From assembly GCA_028689635.1 (NCBI GenBank), contig JAQVCU010000011.1, positions 1 to 45,970 on the forward strand: a stretch of 45,970 nt of DNA. Direction: 5' to 3'. The notes beneath the pieces are model-generated. The model was not told the DNA's origin, searched no databases, and worked only from the letters and a program-made list of their open reading frames with translations. Each line of letters opens with the position of its first letter. The first letter of the stretch is position 1. Of the stretch, positions 31,924 to 40,147 are shown piece after piece. The position numbers and the translations under genes are program-made. The stretch is from Oscillospiraceae bacterium. GTDB lineage: Bacteria; Bacillota; Clostridia; Oscillospirales; Ruminococcaceae.

Positions 31924-32601
31924 TTATGAACCGGGAGGGCTAAAGGAGGGCGGGTTTGCCTTTGTGCCGCCGAAAGAGCCGTTGGGAGAAGGGCCGGAGA
32001 GATCAAAATAGACCCGGGAATCGGCGGTGACGCCAAAATCGCGGTTGGAGCCGGTATCCTGTACCTTGTTGAAGGCTTCGCGGAAGAGGGCGTTGTGCGC
32101 CTCCTCGCGGTTGAGCAGGAAATCGATGGTCTCCTTAACTTTGCGGTCGTCAATTTGGCGGTACAGATATTCGTAAACGACTTTGGCCCGCTGCTCGGAG
32201 GCGATGTTGGAGAGCAGGTCGGCGCAGAGATCCCCGGTGACGGTGACATAGTCGCCTGTCCAGGAGTAGCCGGAAGCGTTGATCAGGCCCGGGTTCAGCC
32301 CCAAAAGCACATGGCTTTGGATCTCGCCCGCGCCGATCCGGGCGGCGTCCACATCGTGGCCGTTGAGCAGATTGATGGTCTGGGCGACCATCTCCATATG
32401 CCCCAGCTCCTCGGCGGCGATGTCGAGAAAAAGATCCTTGATCTGCTGATCCTTGATGCGAAAGCTTTGGGAAAGGTATTGCATGGCGGCTTTAAGTTCG
32501 CCGTTTGCCCCTCCCAGCTGTTCCTGCAGCAGCGCCGCGAACTGTGGGTTTGGCTTTTCGGCGCCCACGGGATGAAAAAGCTGTTTTTCATGTTTGAACA
32601 T
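31924..32601 (-). CDS. manganese catalase family protein (CotJC-like)
   Basis: The 225-residue ferritin-like four-helix protein has ligands fitting a di-manganese site: Glu35, Glu64/65 with His68 (EELGH), Glu144 and His169 (EEAH). Family members either break down H2O2 in the cytosol or, as CotJC, sit in the spore coat. The C-terminal tail is a flexible Pro/Gly/Ser-rich extension. GGAG lies about 12 bases before the ATG. In this anaerobe it may serve oxidative defence beside the rubredoxin protein, or spores; sequence does not decide. Confidence 0.9.
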   Translation of the reverse strand: MFKHEKQLFHPVGAEKPNPQFAALLQEQLGGANGELKAAMQYLSQSFRIKDQQIKDLFLDIAAEELGHMEMVAQTINLLNGHDVDAARIGAGEIQSHVLLGLNPGLINASGYSWTGDYVTVTGDLCADLLSNIASEQRAKVVYEYLYRQIDDRKVKETIDFLLNREEAHNALFREAFNKVQDTGSNRDFGVTADSRVYFDLSGPSPNGSFGGTKANPPSFSPPGS

Positions 32602-32753
32602 CTTAAGCGTTCACTCCTTTCTGCGCATAGTATGGGCTTTTGGATAAAAAGTATGCGGTGGGGCATGGCTTTCCCCAGGCAGCCCGCCGGGGCTCATAAT
32701 CCTTGTCCGCGACGCATATAGATGGGTAAAGCAAAAAACGGGAGGAAGGGAAA

Positions 32754-33371
32754 ATGACGCGGAGAAAGAGTGTCTGGGGAAGGGAACTGCTGTGGTTCTG
32801 CAAACGGCACCGGCCGCTGCTTGCCTTTTCCATTATATTTTTTGGAGGCGTCGTCCTGGGCGCCCTGTTGGTGCGGACGGCGGATCCGGCGACGCTGGAT
32901 GCGGTGGGAAAGCTTACCGGCGAGTTTTCCGCCCGGCGGGCGGAACAGGGTTTTTGGCAGACGGTAGGCGCCTCCCTCCTGCCGGGGCTGCTGCTGCTGG
33001 CCCTTTTGTTTTTTTCCGGCTTTTGCGCCATCGGGCAGCCGGTCATCGCGGCGGTACCTCTGTTTCGCGGCCTGGGCTTTGGCGTCGGCGCAGGGTACCT
33101 TTATGCCCGGCATGGCCTGATCGGCGTAGGATATGTGGCGGCGCTGCTGCTGCCGGGCGCGGTTATCTCGGCTTTGACGCTGCTGGCTGCGGCCTCCGAG
33201 GCCCTATGGCTTGCCAACGGTTTTTTTGGGGGGATCCGCGGACAGGCGCCGCGCCCGGTGAAGCCATACTGCGTCCTGTTTGCGGGTTTTGCGGCGCTGA
33301 TACTTTTTTCGGCCCTGGCCGACGGTGCGGCAAACCTTTTATTCGGCCGCTGGTTCCTTTCCATGGCCTGA
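32754..33371 (+). CDS. spoIIM: stage II sporulation protein M-like membrane protein
   Basis: The 205-residue protein has about five TM helices. The central FSGFCAIGQPVIAAVPLFRG, GLGFGVGAGYLY and LLPGAVISALTLLAAASEAL segments match SpoIIM/DUF95. In spore formers SpoIIM is part of the DMP peptidoglycan-degrading complex at the engulfing membrane with SpoIID and SpoIIP. GGGAGGAAGGG precedes the ATG. It is a single gene; partners are not nearby, so assignment to spoIIM proper rather than a relative is moderately sure. Confidence 0.8.
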   Translation: MTRRKSVWGRELLWFCKRHRPLLAFSIIFFGGVVLGALLVRTADPATLDAVGKLTGEFSARRAEQGFWQTVGASLLPGLLLLALLFFSGFCAIGQPVIAAVPLFRGLGFGVGAGYLYARHGLIGVGYVAALLLPGAVISALTLLAAASEALWLANGFFGGIRGQAPRPVKPYCVLFAGFAALILFSALADGAANLLFGRWFLSMA

Positions 33372-33407
33372 CCTGTTAATGGTCACAGAATATTCATGGG
33401 AAATGGC

Positions 33408-33437
33408 TTGCGCATCCCTTGCCCGGTGTGGTATCAT
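33408..33437 (+). promoter_or_regulatory. promoter of the DUF624 gene
   Basis: TTGCGC and TATCAT are separated by 18 bp, about 80 bp before the GTG start. Confidence 0.45.
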
Positions 33438-33516
33438 AAGAAAACGGGACAAGATTCAACTTAAGACGTATGGGCGTCTTTCCCGGATACCGGATGGAAA
33501 AGGGAGATGTATTTCT

Positions 33517-34374
33517 GTGGGCTTTTTGGGAATGGGCAATTACAACAAGCCGGGTCCCGGCATCAGCAAGAATGCTCCGGAGAAAAAACGGTTTTTTAAA
33601 TTTTTTGAGCTTTATTTCCGCAAATTCTGGAAGCTGATCCAGCTGAACCTGCTGTATATCCTGTTTTGGATCCCGGCGCTGGTAGCGGGCTATTTTGCCC
33701 TGTCGTTGGGCGACATTGCGGTCACGGTGGTCTTTACCGTCGTGGGTGCGTTTACCATCGGCCCGGCCACCGCGGGCTTTACCTACGTGATCCGCAATTA
33801 TGTGCGGGAAGAGCACGCTTTTATGGCCAGCGATTTTTGGGATAATTTTAAATCCAACTTTAGGCAGGCCGTCATTGTTTACCTGCTGTTCTCCGGCATC
33901 ATGTCCATCGCGTGGTTCTCGCTTTTGTTCTATATCAACAATCTGCATCTCGGCACGATCTATTATGTTGCCATGGGCATTACGGCGGCGCTGCTGCTGG
34001 TGGTGATCGCGGCCAACTTCTATGTTTATATGCTGATGGTCACCATGAACCTGCCTACGGGCGCGCTGATCAAAAACTCGTTTATTTTCTCCATCATCGG
34101 CATCCGCACCAATGTGTTTACCTTCCTTTTTGCAGGCCCCTTGCTCATTGCGCAGCTGCTGTTTATCATCCCCTTTGGTATTTTGACGTTGCCGCTGTTC
34201 GGCCTGTCCCTGTGCTGGTTTATCGTCTGCTTCAACGCCTATCCCTGGGTCAAGAAGTACTGCATCGACCCCGCCATGGCGAAGGCGGCGGAGGAGAACC
34301 CGCCGGAGGAACTGCCGGAAGGGGAAGGCCCTGAGGGCGAGCAGGACGATACGGTTTTTGAAGATCATACCTGA
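33517..34374 (+). CDS. DUF624 (YesL-like) membrane protein
   Basis: The 285-residue protein has five to six TM helices. The N terminus GFLGMGNYNKPGPGISKN, the FRKFWKLIQLNLLY segment and GPATAGFTYVIRNYVREEHAF are hallmarks of the DUF624 group found next to carbohydrate ABC transporters in Firmicutes; here no transporter is adjacent. The C-terminal tail is highly acidic (EENPPEELPEGEGPEGEQDD). The GTG at 33517 has GGGAG ten bases upstream and gives the family's usual start; an internal ATG at 33532 lacks a site. Function is unknown. Confidence 0.87.
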   Translation: MGFLGMGNYNKPGPGISKNAPEKKRFFKFFELYFRKFWKLIQLNLLYILFWIPALVAGYFALSLGDIAVTVVFTVVGAFTIGPATAGFTYVIRNYVREEHAFMASDFWDNFKSNFRQAVIVYLLFSGIMSIAWFSLLFYINNLHLGTIYYVAMGITAALLLVVIAANFYVYMLMVTMNLPTGALIKNSFIFSIIGIRTNVFTFLFAGPLLIAQLLFIIPFGILTLPLFGLSLCWFIVCFNAYPWVKKYCIDPAMAKAAEENPPEELPEGEGPEGEQDDTVFEDHT

Positions 34375-34383
34375 CCGCTTTTG

Positions 34384-34417
34384 ACGGCCGCCTTCCTGTG
34401 GGAGGGCGGCCGTTTTT
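34384..34417. terminator. intrinsic terminator of the DUF624 gene
   Basis: The stem ACGGCCGCC / GGCGGCCGT is followed by TTTTG. Confidence 0.85.
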
Positions 34418-34426
34418 GCACGGCGG

Positions 34427-34455
34427 TTGACAGACGGGACAAAAGCTTTTATGAT
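34427..34455 (+). promoter_or_regulatory. promoter of cimA
   Basis: A perfect TTGACA and TATGAT are separated by 17 bp, 38 bp before the start. No T-box or leader-peptide attenuator is visible. Confidence 0.85.
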
Positions 34456-34493
34456 GAAAGCGAAATGGCGCGACGGAAAGGACGGTGCGTTTT

Positions 34494-36071
34494 GTGGAAC
34501 GAGTAGAGATCCTGGATTCCACCCTGCGGGACGGGGTACAGGGCGAGGGGATCTATTATTCCGTGGAGGATAAGATCAATGTGGTGCGGGCCCTGGATGA
34601 GATCGGCGTCGATTATATCGAGGCGGGGAACCCGAGCTCCAACCCCAAGGATATGGAATTCTTTGAACGGGTAAAAGCCCTGCGGCTTCAATACGCGCAG
34701 CTGGTGGCCTTTGGCTCCACGCGCAAGGCCGGCGTCGCCGTGGAGGAGGACGCGGGCTGCCGCGCGCTGATCCTAGCGGGGACGGAGGTCGTCACGATCT
34801 TTGGAAAAAGCTGGGGGTTCCATGTCCGAGAGGTGCTGCACACCACCCCGGAAGAGAACCTGAAAATGATCTCGGACACGGTTTCCTATTTTGTCACCCA
34901 TGGCAAGACGGTGTTTTTTGACGCGGAGCATTTTTTTGACGGGTACCGTGAGGATCCGGCCTATGCGATGCAATGCCTTGGGGCGGCGGCCACGGCGGGC
35001 GCTGCCCGGCTGATCCTGTGCGATACCAACGGAGGGACCTTTCCCGACGCGGCGGCAAAGGCGGTAGCCCAGGTAAAAGAGCGGGTCTCCGTGCCGCTGG
35101 GCGTCCATGCCCACGACGATATGGGCTGCGCCGTCGCCCTAAGCCTACAGGCGGTGCAGGCTGGCGCGCGACAGGTGCAGGGGACATTTTTGGGCTTTGG
35201 CGAGCGCTGTGGCAATGCGAACCTCTCCGCCATCATCCCCTCTCTGCAGATGAAGCTGGGCTACCGCTGCATCCCGGAGGAAAACCTGCCCCAGCTGACC
35301 CATACCGCCCGGTATTTGGCGGAGGTGACCAATTACATCCTGCCCGGCGGCCTGCCCTATGTGGGAAGAAGCGCTTTTGCCCATAAGGCCGGGATGCATG
35401 TGGACGGCGTGATGAAAAACTCCCGTTCCTTTGAGCATATTTCTCCGGAGGCGGTGGGGAACCGCCGCAATGTGCTGCTTTCCGAGGTATCCGGGCGGAC
35501 GGCCCTTTTAAAGCGCATCCAGGCCATCGACCCCACCCAGACCAAAGATTCCCCCGCCGTCCGCAAGGCGCTGGAGGCTGTTAAGGAGCTGGAGTACCGC
35601 GGATATCAGTTTGAATCCGCCGGGGCGAGCATGGAGATCCTTTTGCACAAGCAGCTGGGGCTTTTTACCCCGTTTTTTGAGCTGGAGCATTTTAAGATCA
35701 TTGGCGAGCAGTTTGCCTCCGGGGAGGAGCAGCCTGCGGCGGCCATGATCAAGGTGCGGGTGGATCACCGGGAAGAGATCACTGCGGCGGAGGGCGCGGG
35801 CCCCGTCAACGCGCTGGATCAGGCGCTGCGCAAGGCTCTGGAGGTGTTTTACCCCTCTTTGGCGGAAGTGCGCCTCATCGACTATAAGGTGCGCGTTATG
35901 GAGCCGCGGGATGCCACAGCCGCCATTGTGCGCGTCTTGATCGAAAGCACCGACGGGCGGCAGGTCTGGACGACAGTGGGCGCTTCTCAGGATATCATCC
36001 AGGCCAGCTGGCTGGCTTTGGTGGATTCGATCGAATATAAGCTGTTGCAGGATTCCAAACGGATGCCGTAA
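34494..36071 (+). CDS. cimA: (R)-citramalate synthase
   Basis: The 525-residue enzyme condenses acetyl-CoA and pyruvate to (R)-citramalate, the first step of the threonine-independent route to isoleucine. The HMGL-like barrel has DSTLRDG at the N terminus, HAHDDMGCA as part of the metal site, and the GFGERCGNANL segment that marks CimA/homocitrate-type enzymes; SAFAHKAGMHVDGV follows. The C-terminal LeuA allosteric domain (about 395-515) should bind the feedback inhibitor. GTG 34494 is chosen because AAAGGA lies 11 bases upstream; GTG 34485 is too close to it. Other branched-chain genes are not adjacent. Confidence 0.93.
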   Translation: MERVEILDSTLRDGVQGEGIYYSVEDKINVVRALDEIGVDYIEAGNPSSNPKDMEFFERVKALRLQYAQLVAFGSTRKAGVAVEEDAGCRALILAGTEVVTIFGKSWGFHVREVLHTTPEENLKMISDTVSYFVTHGKTVFFDAEHFFDGYREDPAYAMQCLGAAATAGAARLILCDTNGGTFPDAAAKAVAQVKERVSVPLGVHAHDDMGCAVALSLQAVQAGARQVQGTFLGFGERCGNANLSAIIPSLQMKLGYRCIPEENLPQLTHTARYLAEVTNYILPGGLPYVGRSAFAHKAGMHVDGVMKNSRSFEHISPEAVGNRRNVLLSEVSGRTALLKRIQAIDPTQTKDSPAVRKALEAVKELEYRGYQFESAGASMEILLHKQLGLFTPFFELEHFKIIGEQFASGEEQPAAAMIKVRVDHREEITAAEGAGPVNALDQALRKALEVFYPSLAEVRLIDYKVRVMEPRDATAAIVRVLIESTDGRQVWTTVGASQDIIQASWLALVDSIEYKLLQDSKRMP

Positions 36072-36094
36072 AACGGGCTCCGTTTTTCCGCATA

Positions 36095-36137
36095 TAAAAA
36101 AAGATCCCCCGGCTTTGATGGCGGGGGATCTTTTTTG
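36095..36137. terminator. bidirectional intrinsic terminator
   Basis: The stem AAAAAAAGATCCCCCG / CGGGGGATCTTTTTT is shared by convergent cimA and the YcxB-like gene. Confidence 0.93.
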
Positions 36138-36154
36138 TCTGATCGCGCGGGGAA

Positions 36155-36682
36155 TCAGCAGCAGAGGCTGCGGTAACGCCCGGGGAAATTTTCCAGGAGG
36201 AAGGCGCGCAGGGCGGCCGGATCGTCCAGATCTTTTTTTCGAACCAGAGAAGCCTGATTGGCGCTGAGATAGAAAATAAAAAACTCACGGCTCTCCATGA
36301 CGCCGTAGAACTGCTCGTAGCGAAGCTCGCCAAAGGAGCGCGGCGCTTCGCAGCTCATGGCCATCCGGTCCTCATAAAAGCTTAAGGTGCTGACCGATCC
36401 GAAAAAACCGGTTTGATCGGTGGCAGCCCGCCGGCGGTTTTTCCGTTCCACCTGAAAGCACACAGCCCCCACCGCCGCCGCGGAGAAAATCGCCCACAGG
36501 GCCAAAAGCCGGATGGGGGAGAAGGGCTCCCGTCCCAGGCAGAGCAGCAGGCTCATGGCGAAGGAAAGGGCCGCCATCACGGGGAGCAGCAGGGGGCTGC
36601 GGCGGAAGGTGGCGGTGTAGAGAAACTTGCGGTAATCTTCTTTTTCCATCTGGGTGCGGATCACAAATCGGGGTTCTTCCAT
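36155..36682 (-). CDS. YcxB-like membrane protein
   Basis: The 175-residue protein has two TM helices (about 30-50 and 58-78) and a soluble C-terminal domain with the YcxB-like pattern (a beta-rich segment with SFGELRYEQFYGVMESREFFIFYLSA). Function is unknown. ATG 36682 has AAAAGGAG upstream and starts 23 bp after the stop of the FrlC-like gene, so it is probably the last gene of that transcript. Confidence 0.75.
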   Translation of the reverse strand: MEEPRFVIRTQMEKEDYRKFLYTATFRRSPLLLPVMAALSFAMSLLLCLGREPFSPIRLLALWAIFSAAAVGAVCFQVERKNRRRAATDQTGFFGSVSTLSFYEDRMAMSCEAPRSFGELRYEQFYGVMESREFFIFYLSANQASLVRKKDLDDPAALRAFLLENFPGRYRSLCC

Positions 36683-36705
36683 AAGGTCTCCTTTTGATCG
36701 GCCGT

Positions 36706-37539
36706 TCAATGGTTGGCGATATAATCTTCAAAAAAGCGGATAGAGCGCTCGATGGCGGGGTTGGGGTCCAGATAGTATTGGGCGTTCATCACTTCCAGAG
36801 AGATGTGGCCGTTATATCCGGCGCCGTCAAGCTCCTCCAAATAGCGGGCCATGGGCAGCACGCCGTCCCCGGGCACCAGATGCCCGCCGGGCATGCCGTC
36901 GATAAAATGCACGTGAGAGAGCTCCTGGCCAAAAATATCCAAATAATCCCTGGGGCTCTCGTCGATGCGGGCGGCCATGTCGGTGTCGATCATGGGCCGG
37001 AGGTTTTTCCGGGGGCCCACGGCGTCCAGCAGGGCTTTTACGTCTTTGGCGGTCACGGCGACGCAGTTGCAGCCGCGGGTCAGATGCTCCAGAACGATCA
37101 TCACGCCTTTTTCAGCGGCGTAATCGGAAAGCTCCTGCAGGGCCTGGACAGTCAGGCGGAAGGCGTTGGCCATGTCGTGATCCACCAGGCTTTGGCCGAC
37201 GGTGACCAGGGTCTTAGGGGCCTCCATGATCTCTGCGGTATCCACGGCCTTTTTAAAATATTGGATGGACCGGCTGCGCTCGATGGGGTTGTCGGAGCCG
37301 ATGTTGATGGGATACATGCACTGCTCCGGCGTCACGCACACCACGTGAAGGCCTCTGGCCTTGATCTTGGCATAGAAATCCCGGATCATGGGGTAGGTGT
37401 AATCGTCAAAATAGAGATGGGGGCCGGCGGCCCAAAGCTCGATATTTTTGACGGGCAGGCGCTCCATCAAATCCAGAAAATAATCGAACGAATAGCGGTA
37501 ATGGGCATAACTGCCCACCACGACCTGGGACATTTTCAT
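36706..37539 (-). CDS. FrlC-like sugar epimerase (TIM barrel)
   Basis: The 277-residue protein is of the sugar phosphate isomerase/epimerase fold. It resembles fructoselysine 3-epimerase FrlC more than the three TIM-barrel copies at 8.3-11.1 kb: IELWAAGPH and CVTPEQCMYPINIG correspond to FrlC segments. Glu in VLEHLTRG, Asp in MIDTDM, His in HVHFID and Glu in SLEVM fit the metal-site ligands. ATG 37539 follows AAGGAAG; a GTG at 37548 abuts that site. It has its own promoter but lies just after the yjbQ terminator, below an FrlD-like kinase in the same direction. Substrate is uncertain. Confidence 0.82.
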   Translation of the reverse strand: MKMSQVVVGSYAHYRYSFDYFLDLMERLPVKNIELWAAGPHLYFDDYTYPMIRDFYAKIKARGLHVVCVTPEQCMYPINIGSDNPIERSRSIQYFKKAVDTAEIMEAPKTLVTVGQSLVDHDMANAFRLTVQALQELSDYAAEKGVMIVLEHLTRGCNCVAVTAKDVKALLDAVGPRKNLRPMIDTDMAARIDESPRDYLDIFGQELSHVHFIDGMPGGHLVPGDGVLPMARYLEELDGAGYNGHISLEVMNAQYYLDPNPAIERSIRFFEDYIANH

Positions 37540-37666
37540 GGGGAACACTTCCTTTTTCTAAAATTGGGGCCGCGGCTGTTGAACGCTGCGGGCAAAACGG
37601 AAACGCCGCTGCCAAAAGGCCCGCGGGCAGCCGTCAAAGACAAAGGATGCATTGTGCTGTGCGGCT

Positions 37667-37695
37667 ATTATATCGCAGGGCGGCGGCTTTTGCAA
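37667..37695 (-). promoter_or_regulatory. promoter of the FrlC-like gene
   Basis: On minus, TTGCAA and a perfect TATAAT are separated by 17 bp, about 130 bp before the ATG. Confidence 0.8.
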
Positions 37696-37701
37696 TCCCA
37701 T

Positions 37702-37738
37702 AAAAAGGCCGCCGTCCGTGGATACTCGGACGGCGGCT
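37702..37738 (-). terminator. intrinsic terminator after yjbQ
   Basis: The stem GCCGCCGTCCG / CGGACGGCGGC is followed on minus by CCTTTTTA. It separates the FrlD/amidohydrolase/YjbQ transcript from the FrlC-like one, perhaps incompletely. Confidence 0.8.
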
Positions 37739-37748
37739 GCGGGGAGGA

Positions 37749-38177
37749 TTATTCTCCCATGACGACGATCTGCACTTTTCTAAGTTGGATGCCGTCGAAT
37801 TCAGCAAAATAGATCTCCTGGGCGGCGCCGCCAAACATTTTCCCGTCCTTGATGGGGATGACGGAATGGTTGCCGACGACCAGGGATTTCAGATGTCCGG
37901 GGCAGTTGTTGCCGGTGGCGCCATAGGAGGGGAGAAAATGGTTGTGGGCGTAATCCTTCACCGTGGGGATCAGGTCGCCTAGGAAATTTTCGATGTCGGT
38001 CTCCAGGCACTCCAGGCTCTCGTTGACAAAGACGCCGGTGGTGGTGTGATTGGTGATCACATATACAAGGCCGTTTTTCACGCCGGAATTTTCGGCGAAC
38101 TCCCGCACCCGGTCGGTGATGCGGACAAGATCAAACTCCTTACGGCTGATGATCTCGAAGCTGGTCATTTCTACCAT
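37749..38177 (-). CDS. yjbQ: YjbQ family protein (UPF0047)
   Basis: The 142-residue protein matches YjbQ: VITNHTTTGVFVNE near residues 40-53, NHFLPSYGATGNNCPGHLKS, and GKMFGGAAQEIYFAEFDG. Family members form trimers with clustered His/Asp residues and show thiamine-phosphate synthase side activity, though the true role is unclear. Its ATG lies four bases after the stop of the amidohydrolase gene, with GGAGGA inside that gene's end, so they are translationally coupled. Being embedded in a sugar-like catabolic operon is a clue to its role. Confidence 0.9.
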   Translation of the reverse strand: MVEMTSFEIISRKEFDLVRITDRVREFAENSGVKNGLVYVITNHTTTGVFVNESLECLETDIENFLGDLIPTVKDYAHNHFLPSYGATGNNCPGHLKSLVVGNHSVIPIKDGKMFGGAAQEIYFAEFDGIQLRKVQIVVMGE

Positions 38178-38181
38178 GATG

Positions 38182-39030
38182 TCAGTCCTCCATTCCCAAG
38201 AATCTCAGGGCGTTGCCGCCCATCAGCTTTTCGCGCACGTCATCCCGCATTTCGATGCTGTCCAGTCCGCGTTTGACGCGGGCGGTGCGGAAACGTGGGT
38301 TGTTGGATCCGAACATGACCTGCTTGGCAAAGTTGTTCTGGAACCACAGGGGCCCCCAGGCCTGGTTGAAGATATAATCCATAAATTTCTCCGGGGAATC
38401 CATGTACATGGCGGAGGTATCGGTGTAGACGTTGGGATATTTCAGGCACAGAGCGGCGGTATCCACCGCGAAAGGCCAGCCGAAATGGGCCAGGCAGATG
38501 CGCAGCTGGGGATATTTGACCGCGACTTCCTCAAAATTGAGGGGGACGGAATATTTCATCAGGGTGCCGGGCTCCCAGGACATGCCCGCGTGGAACAGGA
38601 TGGGCTTGTTGTACTGGATGCACTTTTTATAGATGGCGTCCATTTTGGGATCCGCCGGATAAAAGGCCTGTTTGGAGGGGTTGAGCTTCAGGCCCATGAG
38701 CCCCAGGTTTTTGAAAGCGTAGTCCAATACCTCTAAGGCGTCGGGACTGTCGGGATCGACGCTGGCAAATCCCCAGAAGCGCTCCGGCTCCAGATCCATC
38801 AGGGCGCGGATCTCCTCGTTGGTCACCAGATGGCCGCCTTCATGGGCGGAGACGTCCAGAGGAAGAAGGACCAGTCGGTCGACGCCAAAATGATCCATTT
38901 GGATGCATGTCTCTTCCTTGGGGAACGGGCCCATCAGGTCGTATCCTCCAATTTTTTTGTGTTCTTTTACCTTTTCCGGCGTACAGATCTCGCCGTAAAA
39001 AGCGGGATGCACGTGCATATCGATAACCAT
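38182..39030 (-). CDS. amidohydrolase-fold (Amidohydro_2) protein with Asp-to-Asn change
   Basis: The 282-residue TIM-barrel protein has the amidohydrolase start DMHVHP (His6, His8), FHAG (His147) and LAHFG (His182). The usual metal Asp near the C-terminal end, normally in a GSD-x-P context, is Asn243 (FGSNNP), read from AAC codons. The group includes ACMSD-type decarboxylases and lactone hydrolases. The replaced ligand suggests a shifted metal site, a variant reaction, or reduced activity. ATG 39030 has AAAGGTGG upstream; a longer opening overlaps the kinase gene. It lies 47 bp after the FrlD-like gene, same operon. Confidence 0.85.
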   Translation of the reverse strand: MVIDMHVHPAFYGEICTPEKVKEHKKIGGYDLMGPFPKEETCIQMDHFGVDRLVLLPLDVSAHEGGHLVTNEEIRALMDLEPERFWGFASVDPDSPDALEVLDYAFKNLGLMGLKLNPSKQAFYPADPKMDAIYKKCIQYNKPILFHAGMSWEPGTLMKYSVPLNFEEVAVKYPQLRICLAHFGWPFAVDTAALCLKYPNVYTDTSAMYMDSPEKFMDYIFNQAWGPLWFQNNFAKQVMFGSNNPRFRTARVKRGLDSIEMRDDVREKLMGGNALRFLGMED

Positions 39031-39077
39031 ATTGCTTCCACCTTTCGCATGCTTATTTATGGATTGCCGCCCTAAGA

Positions 39078-39869
39078 TCAATAGGGGTTGAACATCTGGA
39101 TGATATCGTGGGAGGTCATGGTGCCCATCAGCAGGCACCGGGGAATCTCTTTGCCCAGGATGACGCCGGTCATGAAGCCGGAGCAGAAGGCGTCGCCGGC
39201 GCCTACGGTGTTGACGACCTTTTCCACGGGGATGACCGGCTGCTCGTAGAAGCGGTTGCCGTCATAGGCGATGCTGCCGTTTTCCCCAAGGGAGGCCACC
39301 ACTACTTTTGGGCCCCAGCTTTGGGCTTTTTTCAGATAACTCAGGATATAATCGTCTTTCCGGTTGTAGGAGAGAAAGGCGTAATCCACATTTTGCAGGA
39401 TAGATTGGGTATCCTCCCGCTTATCGAACTTGACCGAGCAATCGAAGATGATCTGGCAGCCGGCGGCGCGCAGCCGCGGCAACAGATGGAAGATCCGGCC
39501 GTCGTAATCGGTGTGGATAAAATCGTAGGTCTCGATAAAATCGATATCCTCCGGCGACAAAGTGAAATCCTCCATTACGCCGAGGATGTTTTGGACATGG
39601 ACGCGGTCGTTGCCGTTGAGGTTCATCACCATAAAGGAGGTGTCGCCCCGACGGCGCTGCAAATGGGAGGAATCCACCCCAAAAGCCCGAAGGGTATCGA
39701 ACATCTCGTCTCCGTACCGGTCGGTGCCAACCACGCTTACCACGGCGGTCTCGACGCCTTTTTTGGACATATTGAGCACGCAGTCAACCCCGTTCCCGGT
39801 GGGGTAGTGACGGTTTAAGTTGGCGTAGTTATCCACGCAGCAAAACCCGACGGCGGCTACTCGCTTCAT
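39078..39869 (-). CDS. PfkB-family sugar kinase, FrlD-like
   Basis: The 263-residue kinase has the ribokinase fold. The start GFCCVDNYANLNRHYPTGNG parallels fructoselysine 6-kinase FrlD, as do NDRVHVQNILGVM and VASLGENGSIAYDG. The C-terminal PfkB signature NTVGAGDAFCSGF has the catalytic Asp226. It would phosphorylate a sugar or sugar-amine with ATP. AAGGAGGAG is before the ATG. It is the first gene of a minus-strand operon with the amidohydrolase-like protein and YjbQ. A deglycase (FrlB) and a transporter, needed for an Amadori pathway, are absent from the window, so substrate is left open. Confidence 0.87.
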   Translation of the reverse strand: MKRVAAVGFCCVDNYANLNRHYPTGNGVDCVLNMSKKGVETAVVSVVGTDRYGDEMFDTLRAFGVDSSHLQRRRGDTSFMVMNLNGNDRVHVQNILGVMEDFTLSPEDIDFIETYDFIHTDYDGRIFHLLPRLRAAGCQIIFDCSVKFDKREDTQSILQNVDYAFLSYNRKDDYILSYLKKAQSWGPKVVVASLGENGSIAYDGNRFYEQPVIPVEKVVNTVGAGDAFCSGFMTGVILGKEIPRCLLMGTMTSHDIIQMFNPY

Positions 39870-39930
39870 ACAGCTCTCCTCCTTGACACAGTGGGCGCAC
39901 CCGGCCGGGCGGCCCTTGGAATCTACAAAA

Positions 39931-39958
39931 AATGTACCATAAATTGCGCCCGGGTTAA
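39931..39958 (-). promoter_or_regulatory. possible promoter of the FrlD-like operon
   Basis: On minus, TTAACC and TACATT are separated by 16 bp, about 60 bp before the ATG. Confidence 0.4.
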
Positions 39959-40093
39959 GGCGAATTATTTAAAGATGGTGCACTATTTTAAGATTATTTT
40001 TTGACCGGCGGGAAGAAGGGGCGCAAGGGGGAGAGAGACTGTCCTTCCGGGGCGGACAGCCCCGCCTTTTTCCGCGCCGGGAGATGTGAAGGC

Positions 40094-40133
40094 AAAGAAA
40101 AAGAGCCCCTGTGCCAAACGGCACAAAGGCTCT
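40094..40133. terminator. intrinsic terminator of the DacF-type gene
   Basis: On minus, GAGCC-TTTGTGCC pairs with GGCACAG-GGCTC and is followed by TTTTTCTTT. Confidence 0.82.
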
Positions 40134-40147
40134 GAAAAGGCGGAAAA

